DNA of 52,449 bases from Terriglobia bacterium. Lineage in GTDB: Bacteria > Acidobacteriota > Terriglobia > Bryobacterales > Bryobacteraceae. Position 1 is the first letter of the stretch. Each line of letters starts with the position of its first letter. Below the pieces are notes generated by a model. The model was given only the letters and a program-made list of their open reading frames with translations, was not told the origin of the DNA and searched no databases. A program made the translations under genes and the position numbers. Positions 27,772-36,609 of the stretch are shown piece after piece. The stretch lies in contig JANYJA010000103.1 in assembly GCA_025358575.1 (NCBI GenBank), forward strand, positions 1 through 52,449, read 5' to 3'.

Positions 27772-29604
27772 ATGCTTACGTTCCTCTTGCGCTTTTTGTT
27801 TTTAGCTTTATTCTGCCTTGCGGCTTGGGCCGAGCCGATTAAACTTCAAGTTCTCTCCAACGTTCCGTCGCCGCAGCCAGTCGGCACTAGCATCGGGCTT
27901 CAGTCTCGGATCGAGAAGATGAAGAGGATTAAGTACGTGTTTCAATACAGTGCCAGCGTCAACGGCGGGGCGTACCATGTCATTCGAGACTTCAGTCAGG
28001 ATTCTTCTTTCATCTGGACGCCGCCTCTTTTTGAGCACCAAGCTCAAGTGCGGCTCGCGGTGAAGAATGACGCCGGCGAAACCGGGGAAGCGGTGCTCCC
28101 ATTTCGCATTTTGTCGCGACTCAAGAATTCCGTGACGCCCACGGGCCATCCTCTCGTCGCGTTATTCAGCGCGCCTCCCTGCCCCGAGAATAGCCAGATC
28201 CGCGTGGCATTTCGCACCGCCGAATCTTCCAAGGCTAGTTCGACCCCCTGGGAGGGCTGCCGCGGCGGTGTAGGCAATAATCTTTACGTGGCCGGGATGC
28301 GCGCGGACACCGCGTATCAAATGCGGGCGGAAGTGCTCGGCGGATCGAAAGTAGTCGGCGGCGATTGGTTGTCTTTTCACACGGGCCTCCTTGATGGTAA
28401 TTTCCCATTAGTCACAACCACCAAGGCCGCCGCCAAAATGAGCGACATGAGCGAGCCATTTCTGGTGCATAGCGTGGTGAACGAAACTTTTCCCCGATCT
28501 CTGGCAACGGACTTGGATGGCAACATCGTCTGGTATTTGCGGCAAAACGCTTTCATGACACGAATGGTGAAAGGGGGCCATTTTCTGTCGCTGTCGGATG
28601 GAACTAACTCTGTCAACGACATGCACCGGCTGCAGATACTCCGGGAGTTCGATCTAGCCGGAAACGTGGTTCGGGAAACTAACATTGGCCGAGTAGCGGA
28701 GCAACTGGAATCGCGTGGAATCAAGTCCGGTTGCAAGAAGGGAGGGGAAGAGTGCGTGGACAGCTTCCATCATGAAGCTATTCGTCTGACTAACGGCCAT
28801 ACGTTAGTAGTGGCTGGTTTGGAGCGAATGTTTCCCGCGGGCACACAGGGCGCTAAGGAGCGTGTAGATGTGATCGGCGATCTCGTCATCGATCTCGACG
28901 AAGACTTGCAAGTAAAGTGGGTCTGGAATGCGTTCGACTATCTGGACCTAAAGAGACCCTCTCTCGCCGACGAGAAGTGCAAAATCGGGCCTGGGGACGA
29001 CGGCTGTCCGGCGGTGTTTTTGGCCGATACCGGCAACGGCTGGCTGCACTCCAACTCTCTGAACTATGTGCCCTCCGATGGCAGTCTACTGCTCTCGATG
29101 CCCGAGCAAGATTGGGTCATTAAAGTTGATTATCAAAATGGCGCTGGATCGGGAAAGGTCCTATGGCGGTTGGGTGAGGGGGGCGATTTCACTGTAAAGT
29201 CTAACGATCCCGACCCTTGGTTTTCCTACCAGCATGACGCGGGGTTCGAGCCGGTCGGTTCCGACATGCTTTCCCTGATTGACGATGGACATGCACGCAA
29301 GAAAAAACATCCGGAAGCAAACAACCGGGGGCAAGTTTGGAAGCTGGATGAGAAAGCCAAAACCGCGGAGCTCGTTTACAATGCCGATCTCGGCGTCTAC
29401 TCTTTCGCGGTAGGTTCCGCGCAAAAGCTTTCGAACGGCGGGTATAGCTTTGAGGCGGGCTTGCTGAATCCCGGCCCGGGAATGTTTGCGCGTGCGATTG
29501 AAACGTCCGCTGACGGTAAAGTCGCGTATACACAGCAATTAGACGGCATGATTGTATATCGAAGCTTTCGCGTTGCCGATCTTTATTCAGCGCCGACGAA
29601 GTGA
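27772..29604 (+). CDS. Aryl-sulfate sulfotransferase-like protein, copy 1
   Basis: A 610-residue exported protein with signal peptide FLLRFLFLALFCLAAWAEP. An N-terminal Ig-like part is followed by an ASST-type six-bladed propeller: ATDLDGNIVWYLR, REFDLAGNVVRETN, SFHHEAIRLTNGHTLVVAG (candidate catalytic His region), LVIDLDEDLQVKWVWNAFDYLD, WLHSNSLNYVPSDGSLLLSMPEQDWVIKVDY and WRLGEGGDF. ASST enzymes transfer sulfate between phenolic compounds in the periplasm. It is followed 4 nt later by a close paralog. Activity is inferred. Confidence 0.85.
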   Translation: MLTFLLRFLFLALFCLAAWAEPIKLQVLSNVPSPQPVGTSIGLQSRIEKMKRIKYVFQYSASVNGGAYHVIRDFSQDSSFIWTPPLFEHQAQVRLAVKNDAGETGEAVLPFRILSRLKNSVTPTGHPLVALFSAPPCPENSQIRVAFRTAESSKASSTPWEGCRGGVGNNLYVAGMRADTAYQMRAEVLGGSKVVGGDWLSFHTGLLDGNFPLVTTTKAAAKMSDMSEPFLVHSVVNETFPRSLATDLDGNIVWYLRQNAFMTRMVKGGHFLSLSDGTNSVNDMHRLQILREFDLAGNVVRETNIGRVAEQLESRGIKSGCKKGGEECVDSFHHEAIRLTNGHTLVVAGLERMFPAGTQGAKERVDVIGDLVIDLDEDLQVKWVWNAFDYLDLKRPSLADEKCKIGPGDDGCPAVFLADTGNGWLHSNSLNYVPSDGSLLLSMPEQDWVIKVDYQNGAGSGKVLWRLGEGGDFTVKSNDPDPWFSYQHDAGFEPVGSDMLSLIDDGHARKKKHPEANNRGQVWKLDEKAKTAELVYNADLGVYSFAVGSAQKLSNGGYSFEAGLLNPGPGMFARAIETSADGKVAYTQQLDGMIVYRSFRVADLYSAPTK

Positions 29605-29608
29605 GTTC

Positions 29609-31447
29609 ATGTATTCACGCATTCTTTGTCTAACTTTTTTCTGCCTCGCGGTTTGGGCCGAGCCGCTTAAGGTTCAACTTCTCTCAAGTGTGCCTTCGCC
29701 ACAAGCCGTAGGCACCAGTGTCGGGTTATTGCCGCGGATTGAGAACCCCCAAAAGGGAACGTATGTCTTTCGCTATAGCGTCAGCGTGAACGGCGTTGCG
29801 TTCCATGTGGTTCGAGATTTCAGCCAAGCTGCCGCTTTTGTTTGGACTCCGATGCTGTTTGAACATGATGCGAGCGTGCGCCTCACGGTAAGAAACAATG
29901 AAACTCGGGAAACAATAGACGCGGACCTGCCCTTTCGCATCGTTTCGCGTGTCAAAAATTCGGGAGCGGTAGTCTCACCCACTTCCCATCCGCTCGTTGC
30001 TCTCTTCAGTGCCCCCGCATGCCAGGAGGGCAGTCAGATTCGAATTACTTTGCGGGCTTCCGAGTCTTCGCCGACCAGTCATACTTCGCTTCAGCCGTGC
30101 CGGGGGACAGTTAGCACGAATGTCTATGTCGCGGGCATGCTCGCGGATTCCGTCTATCAGATGCGGGATGAAGTGGTCACGAAGTCCGGAATAAAGTCCG
30201 GCGACTGGAAAACTTTTCACACTGGCATTTTGGACGGAAATTTCATGCCTGTCAGTGTTCCGGTACCTGCGCCTTCCGGCCGCGTAGTGGCTGAACCTGT
30301 TTTAGTGCATAGCGTAGCCTCGATCAGCGGCCAGATGCGGCCTTTCGCGACTGATCTTGACGGAAACATCATCTGGTATCTGCGCCAACCTGCGTTTCTC
30401 ACGCGAATGGTTCCGGGAGGAAAATTCCTCGCGCTCTCCGAGGGCGCCAACTCCGCCAACGATATGCAGCGTTTGCAACTCGTGCGCGAATTCGACCTCG
30501 CGGGCAATGTCCTGCGGGAGACGAACATAAGCCGCGTTGCCGAACAGCTTGATTCGCGCGGTATCAAGTCGGACTGCAAAAAAGGCGGTGAAGAGTGCGT
30601 GCCCAGCTTCCATCATGAAGCGGTTCGATTAGCAAATGGCCACACCCTGGTGCTGGCAGGCATTGAGCGCATGTTTCCGGCTGGCACTCAGGGCGCCAAG
30701 GAGCGCATCGATATTTTGGGCGACCTGATTATCGATCTCGATGAGGACCTTCAAGTGGCCTGGGTCTGGAATTCGTTCGATTATATGGATTTGAAGCGGG
30801 CTTCGCGGGCGGATGCCAAGTGTAAGATCGGACCCGGCAGCGGTGGCTGCACCGCCATATTTCTCGCGGACTCCGCCAATGGATGGCTTCACAGCAACTC
30901 GCTCAATTATGTGGCATCCGACGGGAGTCTGCTCATCTCGATGCCGGAGCAAAACTGGGTGCTAAAGGTTGACTATCAAAACGGCAAAGGCAGCGGCAAA
31001 GTGATCTGGCGGCTCGGCGAGGGTGGCGATTTTGCGGCGAAAAGCGCCGATCCGGAGCCGTGGTTCTCATTCCAGCACGACGCGGGATTCGATCCGCCGG
31101 GCTCAAACTTTTTTTCGATTCTCGATGACGGCCACGAGCGCAAAAAAAAGAATGCTGCAGCCAATAATCGCGGCCAAGTTTGGAAGCTTGACGAGAAGAC
31201 CAAAAGTGCGGAATTGATCTACAATGCGGATCTTGGTATCTACTCGATAGCCGTAGGTTCGGCGCAGAAGCTCGCCAGTGGGGGTTATAGCTTCGAGGCC
31301 GGTTTCATTAACCCGGGACCGTCTCCATTTGCGCGCGCCGTGGAAACTTCGGCGGAAGGCAAGGTTGTTTATATTCAACAGGTGGACGGAGCGGTCGAGT
31401 ATCGCACTTTCCGCGTTACGGATCTCTATTCCGCTCCTTTAAAGTAA
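29609..31447 (+). CDS. Aryl-sulfate sulfotransferase-like protein, copy 2
   Basis: A 612-residue paralog of the preceding gene, alignable along its full length, including signal peptide YSRILCLTFFCLAVWAEP and the SFHHEAVRLANGHTLVLAG, WLHSNSLNYVASDGSLLISMPEQNWVLKVDY and WRLGEGGDF segments. The middle (between the N-terminal domain and the propeller) is the most divergent. The ATG at 29609 matches the paralog's start; a longer frame from 29552 overlaps copy 1. The pair is a tandem duplication followed by divergence, and both copies are intact. Substrate differences cannot be seen. Confidence 0.85.
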   Translation: MYSRILCLTFFCLAVWAEPLKVQLLSSVPSPQAVGTSVGLLPRIENPQKGTYVFRYSVSVNGVAFHVVRDFSQAAAFVWTPMLFEHDASVRLTVRNNETRETIDADLPFRIVSRVKNSGAVVSPTSHPLVALFSAPACQEGSQIRITLRASESSPTSHTSLQPCRGTVSTNVYVAGMLADSVYQMRDEVVTKSGIKSGDWKTFHTGILDGNFMPVSVPVPAPSGRVVAEPVLVHSVASISGQMRPFATDLDGNIIWYLRQPAFLTRMVPGGKFLALSEGANSANDMQRLQLVREFDLAGNVLRETNISRVAEQLDSRGIKSDCKKGGEECVPSFHHEAVRLANGHTLVLAGIERMFPAGTQGAKERIDILGDLIIDLDEDLQVAWVWNSFDYMDLKRASRADAKCKIGPGSGGCTAIFLADSANGWLHSNSLNYVASDGSLLISMPEQNWVLKVDYQNGKGSGKVIWRLGEGGDFAAKSADPEPWFSFQHDAGFDPPGSNFFSILDDGHERKKKNAAANNRGQVWKLDEKTKSAELIYNADLGIYSIAVGSAQKLASGGYSFEAGFINPGPSPFARAVETSAEGKVVYIQQVDGAVEYRTFRVTDLYSAPLK

Positions 31448-31501
31448 CTCGGCACTCCTCGCGATTTGGGTGTAGACTGATTATCGCTCTGGCAGACTTC
31501 T

Positions 31502-31518
31502 CTTGACTCTCAGTCAAG
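31502..31518. repeat. Perfect inverted repeat CTTGACT-CTC-AGTCAAG
   Basis: Seven-base arms with a 3-nt centre lie 55-71 nt after the second sulfotransferase gene and upstream of a broken GloVer repeat gene. No T-run follows, so it is not a classic terminator. It could be an operator of the degraded gene or chance. Confidence 0.3.
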
Positions 31519-31544
31519 TACGTCGCTTGTTTTCCAAAACCTGA

Positions 31545-32027
31545 GCGGAAGGAATTCTTACGCCGAAGGGTAAAGAAGTCGGCTGCTCACACCGACCTTC
31601 AGGTCTTCAATGGGTCGCGTGCGCGCTAGCCTTTATATTCTCGGCCCCGGCGCAAGCAGCGACAAGAACGATCATACATAATTTCGCGGCGACCCCGACG
31701 GGGGCAAATCCCACAGCGGGCGTGATCCGCGATGCCGCAGGCAACCTTTATGGGACGGCTACCCTCGGCGGCACCGCCAACGCAGGCGTCATTTACAAGA
31801 TGGATGCAACGGGCCACGAGACCGTGCTGTACAACTTCATTGGAGGGGCGGACGGGTTGTACCCAGAGGCCAACGTGATCCGCGATGCAGCAGGCAATCT
31901 TTACGGCACTACCAATCAGGGTGGCGGCGCCGCGAGCGCAGGAGTGGTGTTCAAACTGGATTCAACCGGTCACGAAACTGTGCTCTACTGTTCATCGCGA
32001 ATCTTCATGCCGGTTGTGAGACTTTGA
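31545..32027 (+). pseudogene. GloVer-type repeat (TIGR03803-like) gene remnant
   Basis: The 715-nt space between the sulfotransferase and DUF2911 genes holds a broken gene. A frame open from 31545 encodes a signal-like segment from 31611 (WVACALAFIFSAPAQA), then RTIIHNF and repeats with the family signature VIRDAAGNLYGTATLGG and VIRDAAGNLYGTTNQGGG, each followed by VxYKxDxTGHETVLY. No ATG, GTG or TTG start precedes the signal segment. The protein diverges abruptly after the second GHETVLY (about 31988) and stops at 32027, whereas intact relatives have many more repeats. The following 110 nt up to the DUF2911 promoter region look unrelated. Confidence 0.7.
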
Positions 32028-32162
32028 TGGGAACTTCTCGCATCGATACGTTGTAGAACCAGCCGGTTGCCCTCTTGAGCGGCTTGGCGCAAATCCCGCC
32101 GCCCTGCCCCAGCCGACGCTTGAACATTCCATTAGCGGCTAAGCTAAGAGAAGGAGACTTCC

Positions 32163-32696
32163 ATGCAGAGACTCGCACTTTTCCTTTCGTTAATTGCCGC
32201 GGTGACCGCGGCCGAGGCTGGCGTTCGTCAGCAGCCCCCGAATAAGCTAAGTCCCGAAGCCAGCACCAGCGTAACGCTAGGCGGCAAGAATGTGACGATC
32301 GAATACAGCGCGCCCTCGGCACGGGGACGCAAGGTGGAGGGCGGCCTCATCCCTTACGGAAAGGTGTGGCGCACCGGCGCGGATTCGGCAACGACCTTAA
32401 TCACCGAAGCGGACTTAACGATTGGCGATTTGCGCGTTGCGAAGGGGACTTACACGATCTATACGTTTGCGACGGATGGCGATTGGAAATTGGCGATCAG
32501 TAAGCAGACGGGGCAGTGGGGCACCGAGTATAACGAGCCGCAGGATTTGGGGCGGACAAGTTTGAGCCTGAAGAAGCTAGGGGCACCGGTTGAGAAGTTC
32601 GCGATGGCGCTGACGGCTGCGGGCTCGAATGCGGCGACGCTGACGCTGCGGTGGGGGATGACGGAAGCTAGTGTCGCGGTGAAACTGGCGGAGTGA
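32163..32696 (+). CDS. DUF2911 exported protein
   Basis: A 177-residue secreted protein with signal peptide RLALFLSLIAAVTAAEAG and a DUF2911 domain: VTIEYSAPSARGRKVEGGLIPYGKVWRTGADSATTL, then ADLTIGDLRVAKGTYTIYTF and DWKLAISKQTGQWGTEYN. The family is widespread in Bacteroidetes and Acidobacteria and has no known function. A strong Shine-Dalgarno AAGGAG lies at 32151-32156. Its stop overlaps the GTG start of the next small gene (GTGA). Confidence 0.87.
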   Translation: MQRLALFLSLIAAVTAAEAGVRQQPPNKLSPEASTSVTLGGKNVTIEYSAPSARGRKVEGGLIPYGKVWRTGADSATTLITEADLTIGDLRVAKGTYTIYTFATDGDWKLAISKQTGQWGTEYNEPQDLGRTSLSLKKLGAPVEKFAMALTAAGSNAATLTLRWGMTEASVAVKLAE

Positions 32697-32953
32697 CTGA
32701 TCGGCCTGAACGCGGCTGGCGCGAAATCACCGAAGAATACGGCATCCGAGAATTGATGACGGTTTTCGGCAACTTCCACGATGGCTGTATTCGAAAGATC
32801 CATGTTGCCACGGGACATACGGTGGGCCAGGACCTTTCCATGCACTGTGATTGGCGGATGAAGGCGCATATGCTGGTTCAGCGGCAGCGCCGTGATCCCT
32901 CGGCGATTGATCGCCGCGCGGGAAGGTCTGGTGGCGTGATTGTCCCAAAGTAG
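32693..32953 (+). CDS. Small hypothetical protein, probably C-terminally truncated
   Basis: An 86-residue cytoplasmic protein beginning TDRPERGWREITEEYGIRELM and TVFGNFHDGCIRKIHVATGH, then LSMHCDWRMKAHMLVQRQ. The FHD-C-I-x-x-x-H pattern and the MLVQRQ strand look like a real conserved fold. The end (DPSAIDRRAGRSGGVIVPK) loses this character and runs into anonymous sequence, which suggests a frameshift or truncation near residue 70. It is coupled to the DUF2911 gene by a GTGA overlap. I do not recognise the family. Confidence 0.5.
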   Translation: MTDRPERGWREITEEYGIRELMTVFGNFHDGCIRKIHVATGHTVGQDLSMHCDWRMKAHMLVQRQRRDPSAIDRRAGRSGGVIVPK

Positions 32954-33187
32954 CGACCCCGGCGCGCGTCCGTGCAAGGTTATGTGACTTCACGCCTTCC
33001 AACCTAAGCGTCGCAGGTTCTACAAATCAACAACTTCACTGGGCACAACGGTTGACCAAGGTTGCCTAGGGTTGATTGTTTCATCAGTTTTGAGCGTTCG
33101 AAGGAATCGAGGCTGAATAGACCTGATTAAGCCGGATGCGCGGTTCCATGTATACTGTTCGCAAATGAACGCGGCGAGGTTCGAACA

Positions 33188-33559
33188 TTGACTGCAGGGA
33201 GTGCATTTTCGGGTACTTCGGGTCAACACAGACTACCACTGAAACCTGGAACTGGACGAAAGATTTTCTTAATCTTCGTCGGATTTGCGTGCGCAGCGTG
33301 GTTTCTTGCCCTGGTCTTACCGTCACCTTCGAGCACATCACACTACCCTGAGCGAAGCCCGTTGATGGCGGATGGGTCGCACGACTATGACCTCGTAACT
33401 CCCGCTGATGCGACTGAAGCGCGGGCTTTTTTGAGGCGGAACAACATCACAAAACTTGCCGGTCGTCCCATTGAAACGATGACGGATCGGCAGGTAGTCG
33501 CACATGAGGATTCCGTGCAGCACTTAGCGCGAGGTTTAGGCCAGAACGACCCGCACTGA
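33188..33559 (+). CDS. Hypothetical single-pass membrane protein
   Basis: A 123-residue open frame from TTG 33188, with one hydrophobic helix (IFLIFVGFACAAWFLALVLP, about residues 26-45) and a polar tail (DYDLVTPADATEARAFLRRNNITKLAGRP). No relative recognised. The start codon is weak and there is no clear Shine-Dalgarno. The 234 nt before it (32954-33187) show no gene I can support. Confidence 0.35.
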   Translation: MTAGSAFSGTSGQHRLPLKPGTGRKIFLIFVGFACAAWFLALVLPSPSSTSHYPERSPLMADGSHDYDLVTPADATEARAFLRRNNITKLAGRPIETMTDRQVVAHEDSVQHLARGLGQNDPH

Positions 33560-33627
33560 CTAGGGGAACGAAGTACCCACGAGTCTGCGTTGATTCATCT
33601 TAATAGTCGCTATTGTGAAGGTTTATC

Positions 33628-33704
33628 TGGTAGGCGCGGCAGGACTCGAACCTGCGACCCTTAGCTTAGAAGGCTAATGCTCTATCCAACTGAGCTACGC
33701 GCCC
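33628..33704 (-). tRNA. tRNA-Arg (anticodon TCT)
   Basis: The 77-nt minus-strand sequence folds as a standard tRNA. The acceptor arm is GGGCGCG paired with CGCGCCT (one G-U), the D-loop is AGTTGGATAGAGC, the anticodon stem is TTAGC/GCTAA with loop CTTCTAA (anticodon TCT, reading AGA/AGG), and the T-arm is GCAGG TTCGAGT CCTGC. Discriminator A is followed by an encoded CCA at 33628-33630. Its first 10 nt overlap the 3' end of thiE, whose TAG stop lies in the tRNA. Confidence 0.96.
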
Positions 33705-34291
33705 GTGACGCCGAACTGATTCCGAGTATAGCGAACGCTCTGAAATAGCGTGATTCCGGCGATGCCCGACGCGCCGGAATCCACGCATTGAGCAATGCGG
33801 TCTTCGCGAATTCCTCCTAAAGCCAAGACGGGGATGCGAACTGCTTTCGCCGCCTGCGCGAGGATTTCCAGGCCCAGAGGCGGCCCGAAAGGCGCTTTAG
33901 ACGGCGTCTCAAATATGGGACCCAAAACGACGAAGTCGGCGCCTTCGGACTCGGCACGGACTACATCCTTGAGGGAATGGCAGGAGACGGCAACTTCCAG
34001 CAACGGAGTGATTGTTTTTATGCGCGCGGGTGATATGGCGTTCGAAGGCAAGTGGACTCCGTGCGCACCGAATGCAAGGGCGATGTCGGCACGCGTGTTG
34101 ATCAGAATGCGCGCGGCATGCGGGTTGGGTAATTGCAGAACGCGTTCGGTGAGCGCGACGAGTTCGCGCGCATTTATATCCTTTTCACGGATCTGAATGC
34201 GCTCGACGCCAGTGCGCAGAGCTTCTTGAATGTAACCTAGCAATGCGACTTCGCCGCCCGCGGCAATTCGATCGGTGATGTAGTAGCGCAT
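33695..34291 (-). CDS. thiE: Thiamine-phosphate synthase
   Basis: A 198-residue TIM barrel joining the thiazole and HMP-pyrophosphate moieties to give thiamine phosphate. It starts MRYYITDR, the family N-terminus, and shows GVERIQIREKD, RILINTRADIALAFGAHGVHLPS, VSCHSLKDVVRAESEGADFVVLGPIFETPSK, PVLALGGI and GASGIAGITLFQS. The catalytic Arg/Lys and pyrophosphate-binding residues are present. ATG at 34291, 4 nt after the fmdE stop, is preferred over an upstream alternative start that overlaps fmdE. Some residues (ILINTRAD) resemble the TenI branch, so a TenI-like role is possible. Its stop codon lies inside tRNA-Arg. Confidence 0.83.
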   Translation of the reverse strand: MRYYITDRIAAGGEVALLGYIQEALRTGVERIQIREKDINARELVALTERVLQLPNPHAARILINTRADIALAFGAHGVHLPSNAISPARIKTITPLLEVAVSCHSLKDVVRAESEGADFVVLGPIFETPSKAPFGPPLGLEILAQAAKAVRIPVLALGGIREDRIAQCVDSGASGIAGITLFQSVRYTRNQFGVTGA

Positions 34292-34295
34292 CACG

Positions 34296-34880
34296 TCAGA
34301 GCACGGTGTAGTAACGCTCACCAGCGCAAGATTTGCAGAGCACTTGGCCGTGGCGTTCTACCTGTCGCTCGAAGTTGATACCTTCGCCGCACTCCTCGCA
34401 AGTAATGCGCGCGCCTTTGTAGCCGGGAAACTCCTCGGGATTCATCGCAACCTTCACCCACTGCACGCTAAACAAATTGGATGCGGGCATCTCGCGATAG
34501 GCCCGCATCTGCTGCTGGTTTTTGTCGGCGATGCCGGGAAACAATTCACGCGCACGCTGTTTGGAAGATTCCAGGGCGGCGACGCGCACGGCGCGGTCCG
34601 TGTAGAGATCGCAAAAGGTGGCGGCGACTTTCCCGAAGTCGCGGAACTTCAGCGCGCGCTTGCCGAGGCGGCAGCCCGTCACCACAGGGATGGCATCCGT
34701 GGCGCAGCGGTCGATTTCGACGAAGGTCACCAGGCGCTTGCGATCTTTCCCAGTAGGATCTTCGATGCCGAGCAGTTCCACGCCGTGGATGGCCATGCGC
34801 AGGCCCAGGATCTGACCCGCGCAAATGTGTCCGTGGGCTTGTTCGGCCAGCTCCACATACTCATCGAAGGTCTTCATCAT
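34296..34880 (-). CDS. FmdE-family protein (formylmethanofuran dehydrogenase subunit E-like)
   Basis: A 194-residue protein with the FmdE N-terminal signature HGHICAGQILGLRMA, the metal/cofactor region FVEIDRCATDAIPVVTGCRLGKR, and a C-terminal zinc ribbon (CEECGEGINF...LCKSCAGERYY). Family members accompany molybdenum or tungsten enzymes in methanogens and in many bacteria without methanofuran; their exact role is unsettled. The start overlaps the modC stop (ATGATG), so it is made with the molybdate transporter, consistent with a molybdenum-related function. Confidence 0.88.
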   Translation of the reverse strand: MMKTFDEYVELAEQAHGHICAGQILGLRMAIHGVELLGIEDPTGKDRKRLVTFVEIDRCATDAIPVVTGCRLGKRALKFRDFGKVAATFCDLYTDRAVRVAALESSKQRARELFPGIADKNQQQMRAYREMPASNLFSVQWVKVAMNPEEFPGYKGARITCEECGEGINFERQVERHGQVLCKSCAGERYYTVL

Positions 34881-35944
34881 TTTCCAATCGGGCGGAAGGC
34901 GTCGGGAGGAAGCTCCAGATACCACTCCTGATTGTCCCTCTGCTGCGAGTAATCGTATCGGGAGACGTCGGCGACGAGGCCATCCGCAAATTCGAGCCGC
35001 ACGCCGCGGGGCTGTTCGACCACGCGGCTGAGTTTCGCGGGCATGCGATTGTCTCCGGGCGCGGAATGCACCCGCACGTCGCCAGAGCGGACGCCGAGGG
35101 CAATGCGAGCGCCGAGCAAATGCCCGGGGAAGTAAGTGGCGTAAAATTCCCGGTCACGCGCGCGGATGCGGCTGGTATTGCGGCCGGGGTCGAGCGCCAG
35201 GATTTCGGCGTCGAAGACGTTCCCGAAACCGAGCAGGCGGGCAACATCGGAACTTGCAGGACGGTCGAGCGCTTTTTGGGGCGGACCGCTTTGGATAATG
35301 CGGCCAGAGTCGTAGATCAGAAGCGTGTCACCGAGCGCGAAGCACTCCTCCAGATCGTGGGTGACGAGCAGGATGGGGATGCGGAAGTCGGCGCGGAGCG
35401 CACGAATCAGGGTGTAGAGTTCGGCGCGCAAGGAAGCGTCAAGGCCGCGCGCGGGTTCATCGAGCAGCAGAACTTTGGGGCTGCCAATGAGAGCGCGGGC
35501 GAGGGAACAGCGCTGCTTTTGGCCGCCGGAGAGTTCATGGGGACGGCGTCCGGCGAGCTCCACCAGATGGAAGCGCTCCATCATCTCGGCCACGCGGCGG
35601 TGCCGCTCCAGGCGCGGCTGAGGCTCCGCGGCGAAGGCGAGATTCTGGCGCACAGTCATGTGGGGGAACAACGCGTAGTTTTGGAATACGTAACCGCAGT
35701 GACGATCCTGAGGGCGCAAGTTGACAGATGCGGCAGCGTCGAAGACGATCTTATCGTCGAGCAGGATACGGCCGGTGTCCGGCTTGCTGAATCCAGCGAT
35801 CGAATCCAGGGTTAGAGTTTTGCCAGCGCCGCTGGCGCCAAAGAGCACGGTAACGCCGGGTTGCGCTTCAAACTCGATATCGAGCGAGAAGCCGGCCGAA
35901 TCAGGCGCGGGAGCGAAACGTTTGGAGATGCGGGCGAGGATCAT
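34877..35944 (-). CDS. modC: Molybdate/tungstate ABC transporter ATP-binding protein
   Basis: A 355-residue ATPase. Walker A is FGASGAGKT (residues 36-43), the signature is ELSGGQKQR, Walker B is VLLLDEPARGLD, and the switch is LVTHD. After the nucleotide-binding domain comes a C-terminal regulatory TOBE/MOP-like part (FDAEILALDPGRNTSRIRAR...RIALGVRSGDVRV). The overall pattern is ModC, coupling ATP hydrolysis to oxyanion import. It is translationally coupled to modB (ATGA). A tungstate-specific version cannot be excluded. Confidence 0.9.
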   Translation of the reverse strand: MILARISKRFAPAPDSAGFSLDIEFEAQPGVTVLFGASGAGKTLTLDSIAGFSKPDTGRILLDDKIVFDAAASVNLRPQDRHCGYVFQNYALFPHMTVRQNLAFAAEPQPRLERHRRVAEMMERFHLVELAGRRPHELSGGQKQRCSLARALIGSPKVLLLDEPARGLDASLRAELYTLIRALRADFRIPILLVTHDLEECFALGDTLLIYDSGRIIQSGPPQKALDRPASSDVARLLGFGNVFDAEILALDPGRNTSRIRARDREFYATYFPGHLLGARIALGVRSGDVRVHSAPGDNRMPAKLSRVVEQPRGVRLEFADGLVADVSRYDYSQQRDNQEWYLELPPDAFRPIGK

Positions 35945-36609
35945 ACGGCGGGCTGCCGGTGCTCCAGGCGGTTCGCCATATAAACAATGCCGATGGTGAG
36001 AACCGAGAGCACCAGCACGAGCACGCGCGCGACGAGTGTGTTGCCGCTCTCGACGGCGTCGTAAATGGCGACGGCTGAAGTTTGCGTGCGGCCCGGGATG
36101 TCACCGGCAATCATGAGCGTGGTGCCGAAATCGCCAAGCGAACGGGCGAAGGCGAGGACGGTGGCGGCGACAACGGAGCGTCTGGAGAGGGGCAGCGTCA
36201 CCCGCCAAAACAGACGCCATTCGGAAACGCCGAGCGTTCGCGCGGCTCTCTCCAAACTGTGATCGACGCTCTGAAACGCGGCGCGCGACGATTTCACAAG
36301 GAGCGGGACGGCGTGCAGCGTGGACGCAATGACGGCGGCTTGCCAAGTGAAGACAAGCGGCGCGCCGAAAACGCTCTCGTACACTTTCCCGAGCGGGCTC
36401 ATGCGGCCCAGCGAGACCAGAAGATAGTAGCCGAGCACGGTGGGCGGCAGCACCAGCGGCAGCGTGACGACGGCGTCGACCAGTTCCTTGCCGCGAAACT
36501 GCCGGTTCGCGAGGACGTATGCGATCCAGAGCCCGAGGAGAAAAGAGATTCCGGTCGCGAGGGCGGCTACGCGAAGGCTTAGCCAGAGCGGAAACCAATC
36601 GACGCTCAT
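35941..36609 (-). CDS. modB: Molybdate/tungstate ABC transporter permease
   Basis: A 222-residue inner-membrane permease with about five helices. It begins WFPLWLSLRVAALATGISFLLG and has VVTLPLVLPPTVLGYYLLV, characteristic of ModB, followed by the EAA loop (ERAARTLGVSEWRLFWRVTLPLSR) that contacts ModC, and ARSLGDFGTTLMIAGDIPGRTQT. The start overlaps the tnaA stop by 4 nt. No modA (periplasmic binding protein) gene is adjacent, which is unusual. Confidence 0.92.
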   Translation of the reverse strand: MSVDWFPLWLSLRVAALATGISFLLGLWIAYVLANRQFRGKELVDAVVTLPLVLPPTVLGYYLLVSLGRMSPLGKVYESVFGAPLVFTWQAAVIASTLHAVPLLVKSSRAAFQSVDHSLERAARTLGVSEWRLFWRVTLPLSRRSVVAATVLAFARSLGDFGTTLMIAGDIPGRTQTSAVAIYDAVESGNTLVARVLVLVLSVLTIGIVYMANRLEHRQPAV

